Below, in pieces: positions 1-8,512 of a stretch of 64,000 nucleotides of DNA. A program made the translations under genes and the position numbers. The first letter of the stretch is position 1. Every line of letters starts with the position of its first letter. Location: NCBI RefSeq assembly GCF_003385115.1, contig NZ_QUNI01000009.1, positions 62,001-126,000 on the forward strand, read 5' to 3'. This stretch comes from Flavobacterium aquicola. Its GTDB lineage: Bacteria; Bacteroidota; Bacteroidia; Flavobacteriales; Flavobacteriaceae. A model generated the notes under the pieces. The model was not told the origin of the DNA. It saw nothing but the letters and a program-made list of their open reading frames with translations, and did no database searches.

Positions 1-524
1 GATGGCATTTAAGCAAGCCTGCAAGCGATCAGGATCGTTCTGGTGAATACAATTGGAGAACTGACATAAAAATCGCAACAGGAGGCTATTTTGATGATTT
101 AGCCAGCCACGGACTCGATCTGTTCATTCACTATCTAGGTCCAATAAAAGAAGTTTCAGGAATTAGCTTAAATCAGCAGGGGCTTTACACTTCAAAAGAT
201 GCCTGTGTGGCAAACTGGATCCATGAATCAGGAATTACCGGCAGCGGAAGCTGGAACTTTGGCTCTTTTGAACGTGAAGATGTAGTTGAAATTTATGGAA
301 GCAAAGGAAAAATCACTTTTTCGGTTTTCGAAAATGTGCCACTGATTCTGAAAACAGCAGAAGGCGAATCAAAACATATCATAGATCATCCCGAAAATAT
401 TCAGCTCCATCATGTTGAGCAAATGCGTGAACAGCTATTAGGTAAATCCAATCATCCATCCAACGCATTTACAGCTACCCACACTAGCTGGGTGATGGAT
501 CAAATAATAGGAAATTCAATTTAA
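1..524 (+). CDS. Gfo/Idh/MocA-family oxidoreductase, 3' part only
   Basis: This is the C-terminal part of a gene that begins before the window; the reading frame is open from base 3 to the TAA at 522-524. The translated part contains GGYFDDLASHGLDLF followed by a beta-rich region (SWNFGSFEREDVVEIYGSKG), which is the pattern of the C-terminal substrate domain of NAD(P)-dependent Gfo/Idh/MocA oxidoreductases. The ATG at 207 is internal, because recognisable domain sequence lies upstream of it in the same frame. The Rossmann domain is outside the window, so the substrate cannot be judged. It points toward the convergent xyloglucan operon and is closed by its own terminator. Confidence 0.8.
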   Translation, partial: WHLSKPASDQDRSGEYNWRTDIKIATGGYFDDLASHGLDLFIHYLGPIKEVSGISLNQQGLYTSKDACVANWIHESGITGSGSWNFGSFEREDVVEIYGSKGKITFSVFENVPLILKTAEGESKHIIDHPENIQLHHVEQMREQLLGKSNHPSNAFTATHTSWVMDQIIGNSI

Positions 525-543
525 AAAGATTGCGAAAAAAAAC

Positions 544-579
544 GGAGACATCAATTTATTGACATCTCCTTTTTTTTTT
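544..579 (+). terminator. Rho-independent terminator of the oxidoreductase gene
   Basis: The hairpin has an outer stem GGAGA/TCTCC and an inner stem TCAA-TTTA-TTGA, separated by a symmetrical CA/CA internal loop. It is followed directly by a run of ten T. It lies 20 nt after the stop codon of the oxidoreductase. Confidence 0.85.
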
Positions 580-609
580 GGAGCAGAAAGATTAGATGTT
601 TTCAGCAAG

Positions 610-690
610 CATCCTCCCGCTTTCCATTGCAATCTTTTGGACTGAACCCCAGTCCAAAAGGATTTTCATTTCAATCGGGGCTAAATGACA
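610..690. repeat. palindromic intergenic repeat element
   Basis: A perfect 10-bp stem (634-643 with 651-660, CTTTTGGACT/AGTCCAAAAG) is flanked by weaker matching arms, CCCGC...ATTGCAATC on the left and GATTTTCATTTCAATCGGGG on the right. It lies 50-130 nt beyond the end of the GH95 gene on the minus strand and could define the 3' end of that transcript. It resembles dispersed palindromes I associate with Flavobacterium intergenic regions, but only one copy was seen here. Confidence 0.5.
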
Positions 691-739
691 ACAATCTGCT
701 CTTATGCAAAGACCTATAAAAAATACAATCAAGTTCAAA

Positions 740-3148
740 TTACCAGACAATATTCAATTTCTGCCCTTTCTTCAAACTTATATTTTGTCTTTTATCACCG
801 CTAATAATCATTGTATTTCCGCCATTTTTAGAAAAAACAGAAACAGTTTTTAGCTTTTTGGAATCCCATTCCAAAGAAATTTCAAATCCTCCTCTGGCAC
901 AAATTCCTTTAACCGAACCACTTTCCCAAGCATCCGGCAGAGCAGGCAATAATCTAATTTCATTTTCATTCGACTGAACCAGCATTTCGGCAATAGCTGC
1001 AGCACCTCCAAAATTCCCGTCAATCTGAAACGGCGGATGTGCATCGAATAAATTAGGGTACGTCCCTCCTCCTCTTCTTGGATGCTCTGTTTTCTTTCCG
1101 TCAGGATCTACATATCGAAGCAATTCACGGAACATTTTGTAAGCACGATTTCCGTCCCAAAGTCTAGCCCAAAGATTGATTCTCCAGCCTTTTGACCATC
1201 CTGTCGTTTCATCGCCTTTTATTTCCAAAGTTTTTTTTGAAGCTTCGGCCAAATCAGGAGTTCTAGATGGTGTAATATGATCTCCAGGGAAAAGCCCGAA
1301 CAACTGTGATTGATGACGGTGCCTTGGATCTTGATCTTCCCAATCAAAATACCATTCCTGCAGATTTCCTTTTTTTCCAATCTGATAAGGATGTAATTTA
1401 GCTAAAGCTTCTTCTAGTTTTCCTCTAAAATCAGCATCAATATTTAAGACTTTTGAAGCTTTTATGGTTTTGTCAAAACATTCTCTAATCATCGCCAAAT
1501 CGGCTGTTCCTCCGTATAATGTCGCTCCCACAAAACCATCCGGTGTCAAATACTGATTTTCTGGGGAAGTAGATGGTGAAGTGATTAAATTTCCATTTTT
1601 GTCAGTAACCATCCAACCCAAACAGAATTCAGCGGCGCCTTTCATCAATGAATAACCTTCATTTTTCAAGTAATTTTTATCCTGTGTGAAAACGTAATGC
1701 TCCCAAATATGTGTGCTCAGCCAAGCACCAGCCAACGGCCAGCAGGCCCACATTGGATCTTCTTTTCCAAACTGACCAACTGGATTACTCATCGCCCAAA
1801 TATCTGAATTGTGAGCCGCTGTCCAGCCTTTATCAACTCCATAAAAAGTTTTCGCTGTAATCTTACCCGTCACCGAAAGATTTTTGATCAAACCCAAAAG
1901 AGGCAAATGCATTTCGGAAAGATTAGTGTTTTCCGCCAGCCAATAATTCTCCTGTGCATTAATGTTCAATGTATAATCACAGCTCCAAGGCGGATTCACA
2001 TATGGATTCCAAAGTCCCTGCAAATTGGCAGGAACTCCCAAAGTCCTTGAACTGCTTATCAATAAATAACGACCATACTGAAAATACAGTATTTCTAAAT
2101 TCTTGTCTTCTTTTCCATCCGCATAGCGTAATAAACGTTCATCGGTAGGTAAATCCGGCGCTGTTGTTTTCCCTAAATCCAATGAAACACGATTATGGAA
2201 TTTTTGATAATCGGTTATATGAGATTGTTTTAATTTATCGAAAGTTTTTCCAAAAGCTTTATTCAAATTATCCGAGGCAATCGCTTTGTTGTCCAGACCT
2301 TCCGTGTTCGGATTTTTATCAAACCCATTGAAACTCGTTGAAACCGAAACGTAAATCACAGCTTCGGATGCATTTTTGATTCCTAAACTCTTATCAGAAG
2401 TTACGATTGTTCCGTCCGTACTTTTGATTTTTACCAAACTTGTAAAGCGTGTTCCTCTTTCTTTGTTGGCCAAAAAAGCAAGCGGAACGGAGTATTGTTC
2501 GTTTTCGTGTATCGGTGCAACGCCATTTAGCGCAAGCACGTTGTCTTTGAGTTCCGAACTAGAAGTCAGTAAACTGCTCGAATGAATATCAAAATTCAAA
2601 GCACCTTTCTGACTGCTTGTCAATTTAATGACCATAATTTGATCGGGTGCAGAAACAAAATATTCACGGGTGTATTTTACGCCGTCAATTTCGTAACTAA
2701 CCTTTGAAACCGCATTGGAAATATCCAATTCTCTATAATAATTTGAAGTTTTTCCGGTATGAAAATTATTGATTTCCAGCGTTCCTAATGGTGCGTAGGA
2801 TTCAGCATTTTTACCCTGCAATTTTTTATTTAATTCTTCGGCAAGTTTGTAGTTTTCGTTCTTTAATGCTTCACGAATGGCAGGAATATTTTTGTATGCT
2901 TCGGGATTCATATTGGCATTTACAGGTTCTCCCGACCAAAGTGTAATATCATTCAGATATATTTTATCCGAATTGACTCCTCCGAAAACAGTAGCTCCCA
3001 TTTTACCATTTCCTAAAACGAGCGTTTCTTCAAAATAATCGGCTGGCTGTTTGTACCACAATTTGTGGGTGGATTGTGCCGCGATTTTTCCGCAGAAAAT
3101 GTAAAAAATGAAAAATAAAACTGGTCTATAAAAAGATTTTGACTGCAT
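740..3148 (-). CDS. GH95 alpha-L-fucosidase (inverting), secreted or periplasmic
   Basis: This 802-residue protein has an N-terminal hydrophobic signal (about residues 8-24). The GH95 N-terminal signature starts near residue 31 (LWYKQPADYFEE, LGNGKMGATVFGGV, LNDITLWSGEP). An (alpha/alpha)6 barrel follows, with the family active-site elements visible: NIN (N395, N397), the general acid in STSPENQY (E530), and IDGNFGG (D710). The family removes alpha-1,2-linked L-fucose from galactose, as in the F side chain of xyloglucan; some members act on L-galactose. It is the last gene of the xyloglucan operon, 184 nt after GH43, with a 113-nt repeat element between them. A fucose catabolism operon 30 kb away fits this role. 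Confidence 0.9.
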   Translation of the reverse strand: MQSKSFYRPVLFFIFYIFCGKIAAQSTHKLWYKQPADYFEETLVLGNGKMGATVFGGVNSDKIYLNDITLWSGEPVNANMNPEAYKNIPAIREALKNENYKLAEELNKKLQGKNAESYAPLGTLEINNFHTGKTSNYYRELDISNAVSKVSYEIDGVKYTREYFVSAPDQIMVIKLTSSQKGALNFDIHSSSLLTSSSELKDNVLALNGVAPIHENEQYSVPLAFLANKERGTRFTSLVKIKSTDGTIVTSDKSLGIKNASEAVIYVSVSTSFNGFDKNPNTEGLDNKAIASDNLNKAFGKTFDKLKQSHITDYQKFHNRVSLDLGKTTAPDLPTDERLLRYADGKEDKNLEILYFQYGRYLLISSSRTLGVPANLQGLWNPYVNPPWSCDYTLNINAQENYWLAENTNLSEMHLPLLGLIKNLSVTGKITAKTFYGVDKGWTAAHNSDIWAMSNPVGQFGKEDPMWACWPLAGAWLSTHIWEHYVFTQDKNYLKNEGYSLMKGAAEFCLGWMVTDKNGNLITSPSTSPENQYLTPDGFVGATLYGGTADLAMIRECFDKTIKASKVLNIDADFRGKLEEALAKLHPYQIGKKGNLQEWYFDWEDQDPRHRHQSQLFGLFPGDHITPSRTPDLAEASKKTLEIKGDETTGWSKGWRINLWARLWDGNRAYKMFRELLRYVDPDGKKTEHPRRGGGTYPNLFDAHPPFQIDGNFGGAAAIAEMLVQSNENEIRLLPALPDAWESGSVKGICARGGFEISLEWDSKKLKTVSVFSKNGGNTMIISGDKRQNISLKKGQKLNIVW

Positions 3149-3205
3149 AAGAATATGTGTATATTTTGTTGTTTTAAACGCAAAATTTTAGAGAAGCAGT
3201 TCTCC

Positions 3206-3318
3206 GCGTGAGGGATAGAAGCAAACTACCGAAGTAGTGCGGATAGCCCGACCGCATCCCGATAAGAGGGCGAATAACCGCAAAGAGAAATAGCCCTTTT
3301 ATCGGGATGTGGTCACGC
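3206..3318 (-). repeat. 113-nt structured repeat element, copy 1
   Basis: The element has an outer closing pair GCGTGA (3206-3211) with TCACGC (3313-3318), a small CTAC-CGAA-GTAG hairpin near 3227-3238, and a 21-bp imperfect hairpin (ACCGCATCCCGATAA... with ...TTATCGGGATGTGGT). A second copy of exactly the same length lies at 14580-14692. The element starts 14 nt after the GH43 stop codon on the transcribed minus strand. A GAGAA-GCAG-TTCTC hairpin abuts it at 3191-3204. Confidence 0.8.
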
Positions 3319-3332
3319 CCAAATATAGCAAA

Positions 3333-4832
3333 TTATTTCGGCGTGTAAACAAAATTCTTAAAGGTCACCGAGCCATCACCCACTGCAGAAAGCCCAATTT
3401 TAAGACTCATAAAACCGCTTAATACATTATGATTAAAAGAAGAAACCTCAGCAGAATTTTCGGTTTTTAACCAATCCTTTCCATCAATGCTATAAAACAT
3501 ATTTACCAATTGTTCCTTTTTTTCAAGGCGTAAAAATAAATGTTTCTTATTAATTCCTTTCTCGGTAGGAAACTGCCAAACTCTTAGAATCGCCATAATA
3601 TTCTCTTTATCAAAAGCGATTCCGGTGAATAATTTAGTGTCGTAGAAAAGAACTAATGCAGCAGATGCATCACCTTCTAATTCTACCTCAACATCGGCAG
3701 TATAGGAATGGTCTGAAGGAGTACATAACAATGGAGAACTTTGACCAATACCCGTTCCTTTTCCTTTAATCTTTATCCCATTTGGCGAGAATGTTGCTCT
3801 TTTGGAATCATACTCATCATAAAATTGCCATTGTGGATTTAGTTTAGATCCCGTGAAAGTATCTGAAAGCGTGAAATCACTTTTTATCGATTGCCCTGCT
3901 GGTTTTTTTATTTCACCTTCGGTTTTAATACCTTCTTTCATTTTGAACCAGCCATCTTTTGTCCATTCTATAGGCTGTAAAAGCGTTTGGCGTCCCATAT
4001 TGTAATAGCCATTTTCATATCCGTGAAAAACCATCCACCAGTTACCTTTTACATCGTCAATAATAGTTGCGTGGCCTTTTGACCACCATTTTTCGGAACT
4101 GCTATTTGTTCTGATGATAGGATTATTGGGAGCGTTTTCCCAAGGCCCGAAAGGCGATTTTGAACGGGCAGAAATTACCATGTGACTGGTTGCCGGCCCA
4201 GCAGTTCCTCCTTCGGCAACGGTTAGATAATAATAGTCACCTTTTTTAATTATTTTTGGACCTTCCAGACAAAAACATTCGATAGACCAATCTCTTGGTA
4301 TTTTCCAGCCGTCATAAGTATGTGTAGTTTTTCCTGTTACCGAAAGTCCGTCTTTGGAAAGAGGTGCATAACCTCCATTACTGAAATAAAGATAACGATC
4401 GCCTTTATCATCTACAAAATGTCCTGGATCTATACCGTCAATTTTTAAATCAATCGGATCGCTCCAAGGCCCATTGATATTATCTGCTGAAACTACATAA
4501 TTGGTATTATTCGCAGGGAAATAAATATAAAATTTGTTGTCATATTTAACCAAATCCGGTGCCCAAACTGAACCCACACTTTTATTTAAAGCATGCGTAA
4601 CCGGTTTCCAATTAATTAAATCTTTGGAAGTCCAAATTAATAATCCCGGATAATAATTAAACGAAGAATGAACGATATAATAATCCTCGCCATCACGAAG
4701 AATCGAAGGGTCTGGATAATCACCAGCAAAAATTGGGTTTTTATACGAATCCTTATTCTGCTGACTGCTTTGCTGCTGTGCGCTAACGACAAGCGACAGT
4801 GAAAAAATAAATAATAGAATGCTTTTTTTCAT
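3333..4832 (-). CDS. GH43-family beta-xylosidase / alpha-L-arabinofuranosidase
   Basis: The protein has about 499 residues from the ATG at 4832. An upstream TTG at 4850 is in frame, but the ATG gives a clean signal peptide (MKKSILLFIFSLSLVVSAQ). The GH43 five-bladed propeller shows the base aspartate in DYPDPS (D41), the GIDPGHF strand, and the acid in CLEGPKI (E190). After about residue 320 comes a beta-sandwich module of the kind fused to xylosidase-type GH43 enzymes. It probably removes terminal xylose or L-arabinofuranose from side chains; sequence alone does not separate the two. Its start lies 19 nt after the CE20-like gene, so the two are almost certainly co-transcribed. Confidence 0.85.
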   Translation of the reverse strand: MKKSILLFIFSLSLVVSAQQQSSQQNKDSYKNPIFAGDYPDPSILRDGEDYYIVHSSFNYYPGLLIWTSKDLINWKPVTHALNKSVGSVWAPDLVKYDNKFYIYFPANNTNYVVSADNINGPWSDPIDLKIDGIDPGHFVDDKGDRYLYFSNGGYAPLSKDGLSVTGKTTHTYDGWKIPRDWSIECFCLEGPKIIKKGDYYYLTVAEGGTAGPATSHMVISARSKSPFGPWENAPNNPIIRTNSSSEKWWSKGHATIIDDVKGNWWMVFHGYENGYYNMGRQTLLQPIEWTKDGWFKMKEGIKTEGEIKKPAGQSIKSDFTLSDTFTGSKLNPQWQFYDEYDSKRATFSPNGIKIKGKGTGIGQSSPLLCTPSDHSYTADVEVELEGDASAALVLFYDTKLFTGIAFDKENIMAILRVWQFPTEKGINKKHLFLRLEKKEQLVNMFYSIDGKDWLKTENSAEVSSFNHNVLSGFMSLKIGLSAVGDGSVTFKNFVYTPK

Positions 4833-4851
4833 AATTAAAATTCTTGACAAA

Positions 4852-6801
4852 TTATTTGCTTACATTGTACTTTTCGTTGGCGGTAACCATTTCCCAATTA
4901 TCAGTTCTGAAAGGCGATGCAGGGAAATTTTCTTTATTAAAAAGGTTGATTTCAGTATCATCATCTGCCCAGCCGTAGTGAACTGCAACTGGATTTGGAA
5001 CACTTTCGCTTGAAACAATTACTTTATTGTCTTTGATTATTGCTTTCGCTGGATAAAAGACTTTATCGGCGCCAGCAATTTCAAAACCTTTTAGTACTCC
5101 ATTTTTATCAGAAGCTGACAATCCTGTTCCTAGGGAAGTAAAACTTACTATGATTTGTTTTCCTTTAATCTCCTGTGATTTGTACATCGGTCCGCTGTAA
5201 ACCTGTTTTTTACCGTATACATTATTCAATGCAATAGCTGACAAACGTAATCCTACATCTTGTTTGTTGGTTGGGTGAATGTCTTTCGCGTTACCAATAT
5301 CAGTAGATACGGCCATTCCAGTGTTTGGCAATTTCAGAGTTTCAGTTTGTGCTTCACGAAGTTCAGCCCAACGGCTTCCTTTTGCACTGTTTCCGCCAAA
5401 CTCATCGAAAGTTGACAATTGAACAAAATAGAAAGGAAAACTCCCCTGATTCCATTTGGTTCTCCAATCGTTTATCATCAGCGGAAATGCTTTTTTGTAT
5501 TGATTTGCTCTCCAAACATTGGCTTCGCCTTGGTACCATAAGACTCCTTCAAAAGCATAAGGAATTAAAGGATTGACCATTGCATTGTACAATAATGACG
5601 GATAACTATTAGGTGAAACTGATATTTTTACATTTACCACATTGAATTTCCAAAGTCCATCTAATGCTACAGCCGAACCGTTGAAATCTATTCTCAAATC
5701 GGCTGGGTCTCCGTAAATTCCTCCACCTCCTGAATAGTCAATGATTTTTACTGCAATAACGTTTGTTCCTTCTTTTAAAACTCCAGCAGGAATTTTGTAA
5801 ATTCTTTTGGCATCCCAAATATTATTGGTTCCCACTTGAACTCCATTCACATAGGTTATATCTTGATCATCTACTTTTGACAAATACAAAACGGCTTCTT
5901 TTTTGGCTTGATCTGCAGTAAACGTGATGGTTTTTCGCATCCAAACCACGCCATCGATATTTCCGATTTGCTGATTTTCCCAAAGAGATGGCACTTTTAT
6001 TTCAGGCCATTTTGAATCATTAAAATCTAAATTTTTAAATTGATCCTGGTTAGCTTCAGTTACCTCAAAACCCTGAATTTTTTGGATATTCTCTAAAAGT
6101 GATTTTTTATACGTTTCGAAAATAGCATCCATATTTACTGAAGGAACTCCAGCAATCATTTCTTTGAAGTCATCACTTTGTTCGAAAGCTTCACGGCTTG
6201 TCCATGTTTCTACACAAGTTCCTCCCCATGAAGTATTGATAATTCCGATTGGAATTTTTAATTGAGCATATAATTTTTTGGCGAAATAATAACCTACGGC
6301 AGTAAAATCCTTTACGTTTTCTTTATTAGAAACTGCCCATTTTCCAGCTTTTAAATCCTCTTTCGGAGTACCGCTTAAATCCTGAGCAACACCAAAATGA
6401 CGAATCATCGGGTAATTGGAATCGCTGATTTCAGCTTCTGAATTCATCGTTTTATAAACCTGAAATTCCATATTAGATTGACCGGAACAAATCCAAACTT
6501 CACCAATTAGAACATCTTTTATGACAATCTTGTTGTTGCCAGAAATGGTTAATTCAAAAGGTCCTCCCGCTTGTTCGGCATCCAGTTTGACCATCCATTT
6601 TCCGTTTTTGTCGGCAATGATGGTTTTGACTTGTTTATTAAATTGAACTTGGACTTTTTCATTGGCGTCAGCCCAACCCCAAACTGGAATTTGCTTATTT
6701 CGCTGCAGAACCATTCCGTCAGAGAACAATAAAGGCACACGAACATTGGCGTTTACTAATAATCCTGCCATCAGAAAAAGAAATACGATACTTTTTTTCA
6801 T
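4852..6801 (-). CDS. sialate O-acetylesterase-type SGNH esterase, probable xyloglucan acetylesterase (CE20-like)
   Basis: This 649-residue protein has a signal peptide (MKKSIVFLFLMAGLLVNA). A small beta domain precedes the SGNH hydrolase fold, which has block I GQSNMEF with the nucleophile S109, then NTSWGGT and the LWYQGEAN block. A jelly-roll insertion (about residues 245-380: LDFNDSKWPEIKVPSLW, VVWMRKTITFT, DPADLRIDFNG) splits the catalytic domain. That split arrangement is the architecture reported for CE20 xyloglucan acetylesterases from Xanthomonas; related proteins are often annotated sialate 9-O-acetylesterase. No sialic acid gene is nearby, and the surroundings are a xyloglucan locus, so removal of acetyl groups from xyloglucan side chains is the better reading. 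Confidence 0.82.
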   Translation of the reverse strand: MKKSIVFLFLMAGLLVNANVRVPLLFSDGMVLQRNKQIPVWGWADANEKVQVQFNKQVKTIIADKNGKWMVKLDAEQAGGPFELTISGNNKIVIKDVLIGEVWICSGQSNMEFQVYKTMNSEAEISDSNYPMIRHFGVAQDLSGTPKEDLKAGKWAVSNKENVKDFTAVGYYFAKKLYAQLKIPIGIINTSWGGTCVETWTSREAFEQSDDFKEMIAGVPSVNMDAIFETYKKSLLENIQKIQGFEVTEANQDQFKNLDFNDSKWPEIKVPSLWENQQIGNIDGVVWMRKTITFTADQAKKEAVLYLSKVDDQDITYVNGVQVGTNNIWDAKRIYKIPAGVLKEGTNVIAVKIIDYSGGGGIYGDPADLRIDFNGSAVALDGLWKFNVVNVKISVSPNSYPSLLYNAMVNPLIPYAFEGVLWYQGEANVWRANQYKKAFPLMINDWRTKWNQGSFPFYFVQLSTFDEFGGNSAKGSRWAELREAQTETLKLPNTGMAVSTDIGNAKDIHPTNKQDVGLRLSAIALNNVYGKKQVYSGPMYKSQEIKGKQIIVSFTSLGTGLSASDKNGVLKGFEIAGADKVFYPAKAIIKDNKVIVSSESVPNPVAVHYGWADDDTEINLFNKENFPASPFRTDNWEMVTANEKYNVSK

Positions 6802-6818
6802 TATATATGTTTTTAAAA

Positions 6819-6962
6819 GATTCTAAGTCACTAAGATACTAAGATGCTAAGACTTAAAAAAACTTAGATTTTTAGAATCTTAGCAACTCTTTTTAAGCCA
6901 CTAAGATTCTAGGATACTGAGTTAATAAAACTTAGAATCCTAGAATCTCAGTAACTTAGCAA
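6819..6962. repeat. CTAAG-type intergenic repeat, copy 1
   Basis: The gap between the GH5 and CE20-like genes is filled by short iterations of CTAAGATNCTAAG and their reverse complement (CTTAGAATCTTAGCA), so the strand can fold back on itself. Equivalent tracts occur at 36254-36350 and 57553-57675, each filling a gap between two genes. Confidence 0.75.
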
Positions 6963-6970
6963 CCCTGAAA

Positions 6971-8479
6971 TTATTTTAATCCATCTTGTAAAGCAGTTAA
7001 TGCTTGCAAGTCATAAACAGAATTATTGCTTCGATCAAATAAGGACATTGTATTTACTCCTAAATTACCTGCATCCCAATAAAAAGGAATCATACCATTA
7101 GCTCTTGATTGTTTTACAACATATTTTAAGAACGCAGCTCTTGATTTTAAATGCAGTGTCAATGCGTCGCCAGTTAAATCGCGTCTGATTGCTCCAAATT
7201 CTCCCAAAATCACCGGAATTCCTTTGTTGACAAATTGTGTTTTCATAGAAAGGAAAAACTTATCTACATCAGCTTCTTCTCCCCAAGTTGGGTTACGAGT
7301 TATATCTGTAGTTGAATGATTTCCTGCTCCCCAATAGTAAAACATTTTTTCCCAACTTTCTTTCCCATCTTTGTCCAAAAGGCAAAATTGGTATGGATAA
7401 AAATGAACTTCAGCCATCATTCTATCAGCTACTTTATCAGTTGGTAAAGTTGTCATCAATTCATTTGTTGTTTTGATATCTGTCGATGGTCCTTGGATAA
7501 TTAAGTTACGGTATGCATTTTTTCCTCCAGTAGAACGAACAGCATCAATAAATGTCTGATGATAAGAATTCAAGACTGCCATTCCTACTGCATCTTTAAC
7601 ATTTGGCTCATTTGCACTGGCAAAAAGCAAATGTTCATCAAAATCACGTAAGTTAGTAGCAATCTGTTCCCAAAATGCTTTTTGTTTAGCATTGTTAGCT
7701 TCTTTTTTAGCTTCAGTGCAATTTTCTTCTAGCCATCCACCATCCCAGTGAATGTTTACAATTACATACATATCATTATCTACGCAATATTGAACTACTT
7801 CTTTTACTCTGGCCAGCCATGTTGCACTGATCTTTGCCGTTGTACTATTAGCATTTTGATTCCAAGAACAAGGAATTCTAATCGCATTAAATCCATTTGC
7901 CTTAACTAAATCAATCAAAGCTTTTGTTACTCTTGGATTTCCCCAATTGGTTTCTCCTCCAGTTGCTTCAAGTGTATTACCTATATTCCAGCCCAATTTC
8001 ATTTTAGCAGCCAATTGAACTGCCGTACTACCCATTCCTGCAGCATCATCTGCAATAGGGTTTGTATTGTAACTAGGATATAAACCTGTAACAACAGAAG
8101 CAGCAGCTTGCGACACAGCAATTTTTACTGATCCAGCCTCAGTAGAACTTATAGTTACTATACCTGTTCTTACAGCTGTGGTAGTGTTTTCTGCTGCCTT
8201 AATTGACACTACACTAGACCCAGCTGCTCCAGAAGTTTTGTCTAGTTGAATCCAGCCAACATTTGAAACAATAGTCCAAGATTTAGCATCAGTGGTAACT
8301 GTAACATTGGCAGTACTGCCTTTAGCTACATAATCTATCTTATTGATATCAGTTTTCAGCGTTTTAACTTGTGGTTTCGCTTCTTCTGGAGTATCACTAT
8401 CTGAACCGCATGCTACAACACTTAAAAAGGCTAAGCATATAGCAAAAATAAATTTATATTTTTTAATGTTTTTTTTCAC
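6971..8479 (-). CDS. GH5 (subfamily 4 type) endo-xyloglucanase lipoprotein with BACON domain
   Basis: The protein has about 502 residues from a GTG at 8479. The only longer start is a TTG at 8509, and the GTG gives a proper lipoprotein signal (MKKNIKKYKFIFAICLAFLSVVAC). A BACON domain (about residues 40-125; WTIVSNVGWIQLDKTSGAAG, VTISS) precedes the GH5 barrel. The barrel has WNIGNTLEATGGETNWGNP, the acid/base in ASANEPN (E291) and the nucleophile in VILGEFGA (E427). GH5_4 members next to BACON domains are the classical surface endo-xyloglucanases of Bacteroidetes xyloglucan loci. It probably cuts the polysaccharide at the outer membrane before SusCD import. It follows the GH3 gene by 33 nt. 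Confidence 0.88.
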   Translation of the reverse strand: MKKNIKKYKFIFAICLAFLSVVACGSDSDTPEEAKPQVKTLKTDINKIDYVAKGSTANVTVTTDAKSWTIVSNVGWIQLDKTSGAAGSSVVSIKAAENTTTAVRTGIVTISSTEAGSVKIAVSQAAASVVTGLYPSYNTNPIADDAAGMGSTAVQLAAKMKLGWNIGNTLEATGGETNWGNPRVTKALIDLVKANGFNAIRIPCSWNQNANSTTAKISATWLARVKEVVQYCVDNDMYVIVNIHWDGGWLEENCTEAKKEANNAKQKAFWEQIATNLRDFDEHLLFASANEPNVKDAVGMAVLNSYHQTFIDAVRSTGGKNAYRNLIIQGPSTDIKTTNELMTTLPTDKVADRMMAEVHFYPYQFCLLDKDGKESWEKMFYYWGAGNHSTTDITRNPTWGEEADVDKFFLSMKTQFVNKGIPVILGEFGAIRRDLTGDALTLHLKSRAAFLKYVVKQSRANGMIPFYWDAGNLGVNTMSLFDRSNNSVYDLQALTALQDGLK

Positions 8480-8512
8480 AATTAATAGTTTATGGTTAGT
8501 TAACAGCAAATC

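Noticed and set aside
4852..6801. Annotation as a sialic acid O-acetylesterase.
   Set aside because: Although the fold is the sialate O-acetylesterase type, no sialic acid gene is present and the jelly-roll insertion plus location fit a CE20 xyloglucan esterase better.
6819..6962. CRISPR array in the iterated CTAAG tract.
   Set aside because: The units are short, overlapping and inverted, with no fixed repeat-spacer pattern and no cas genes.
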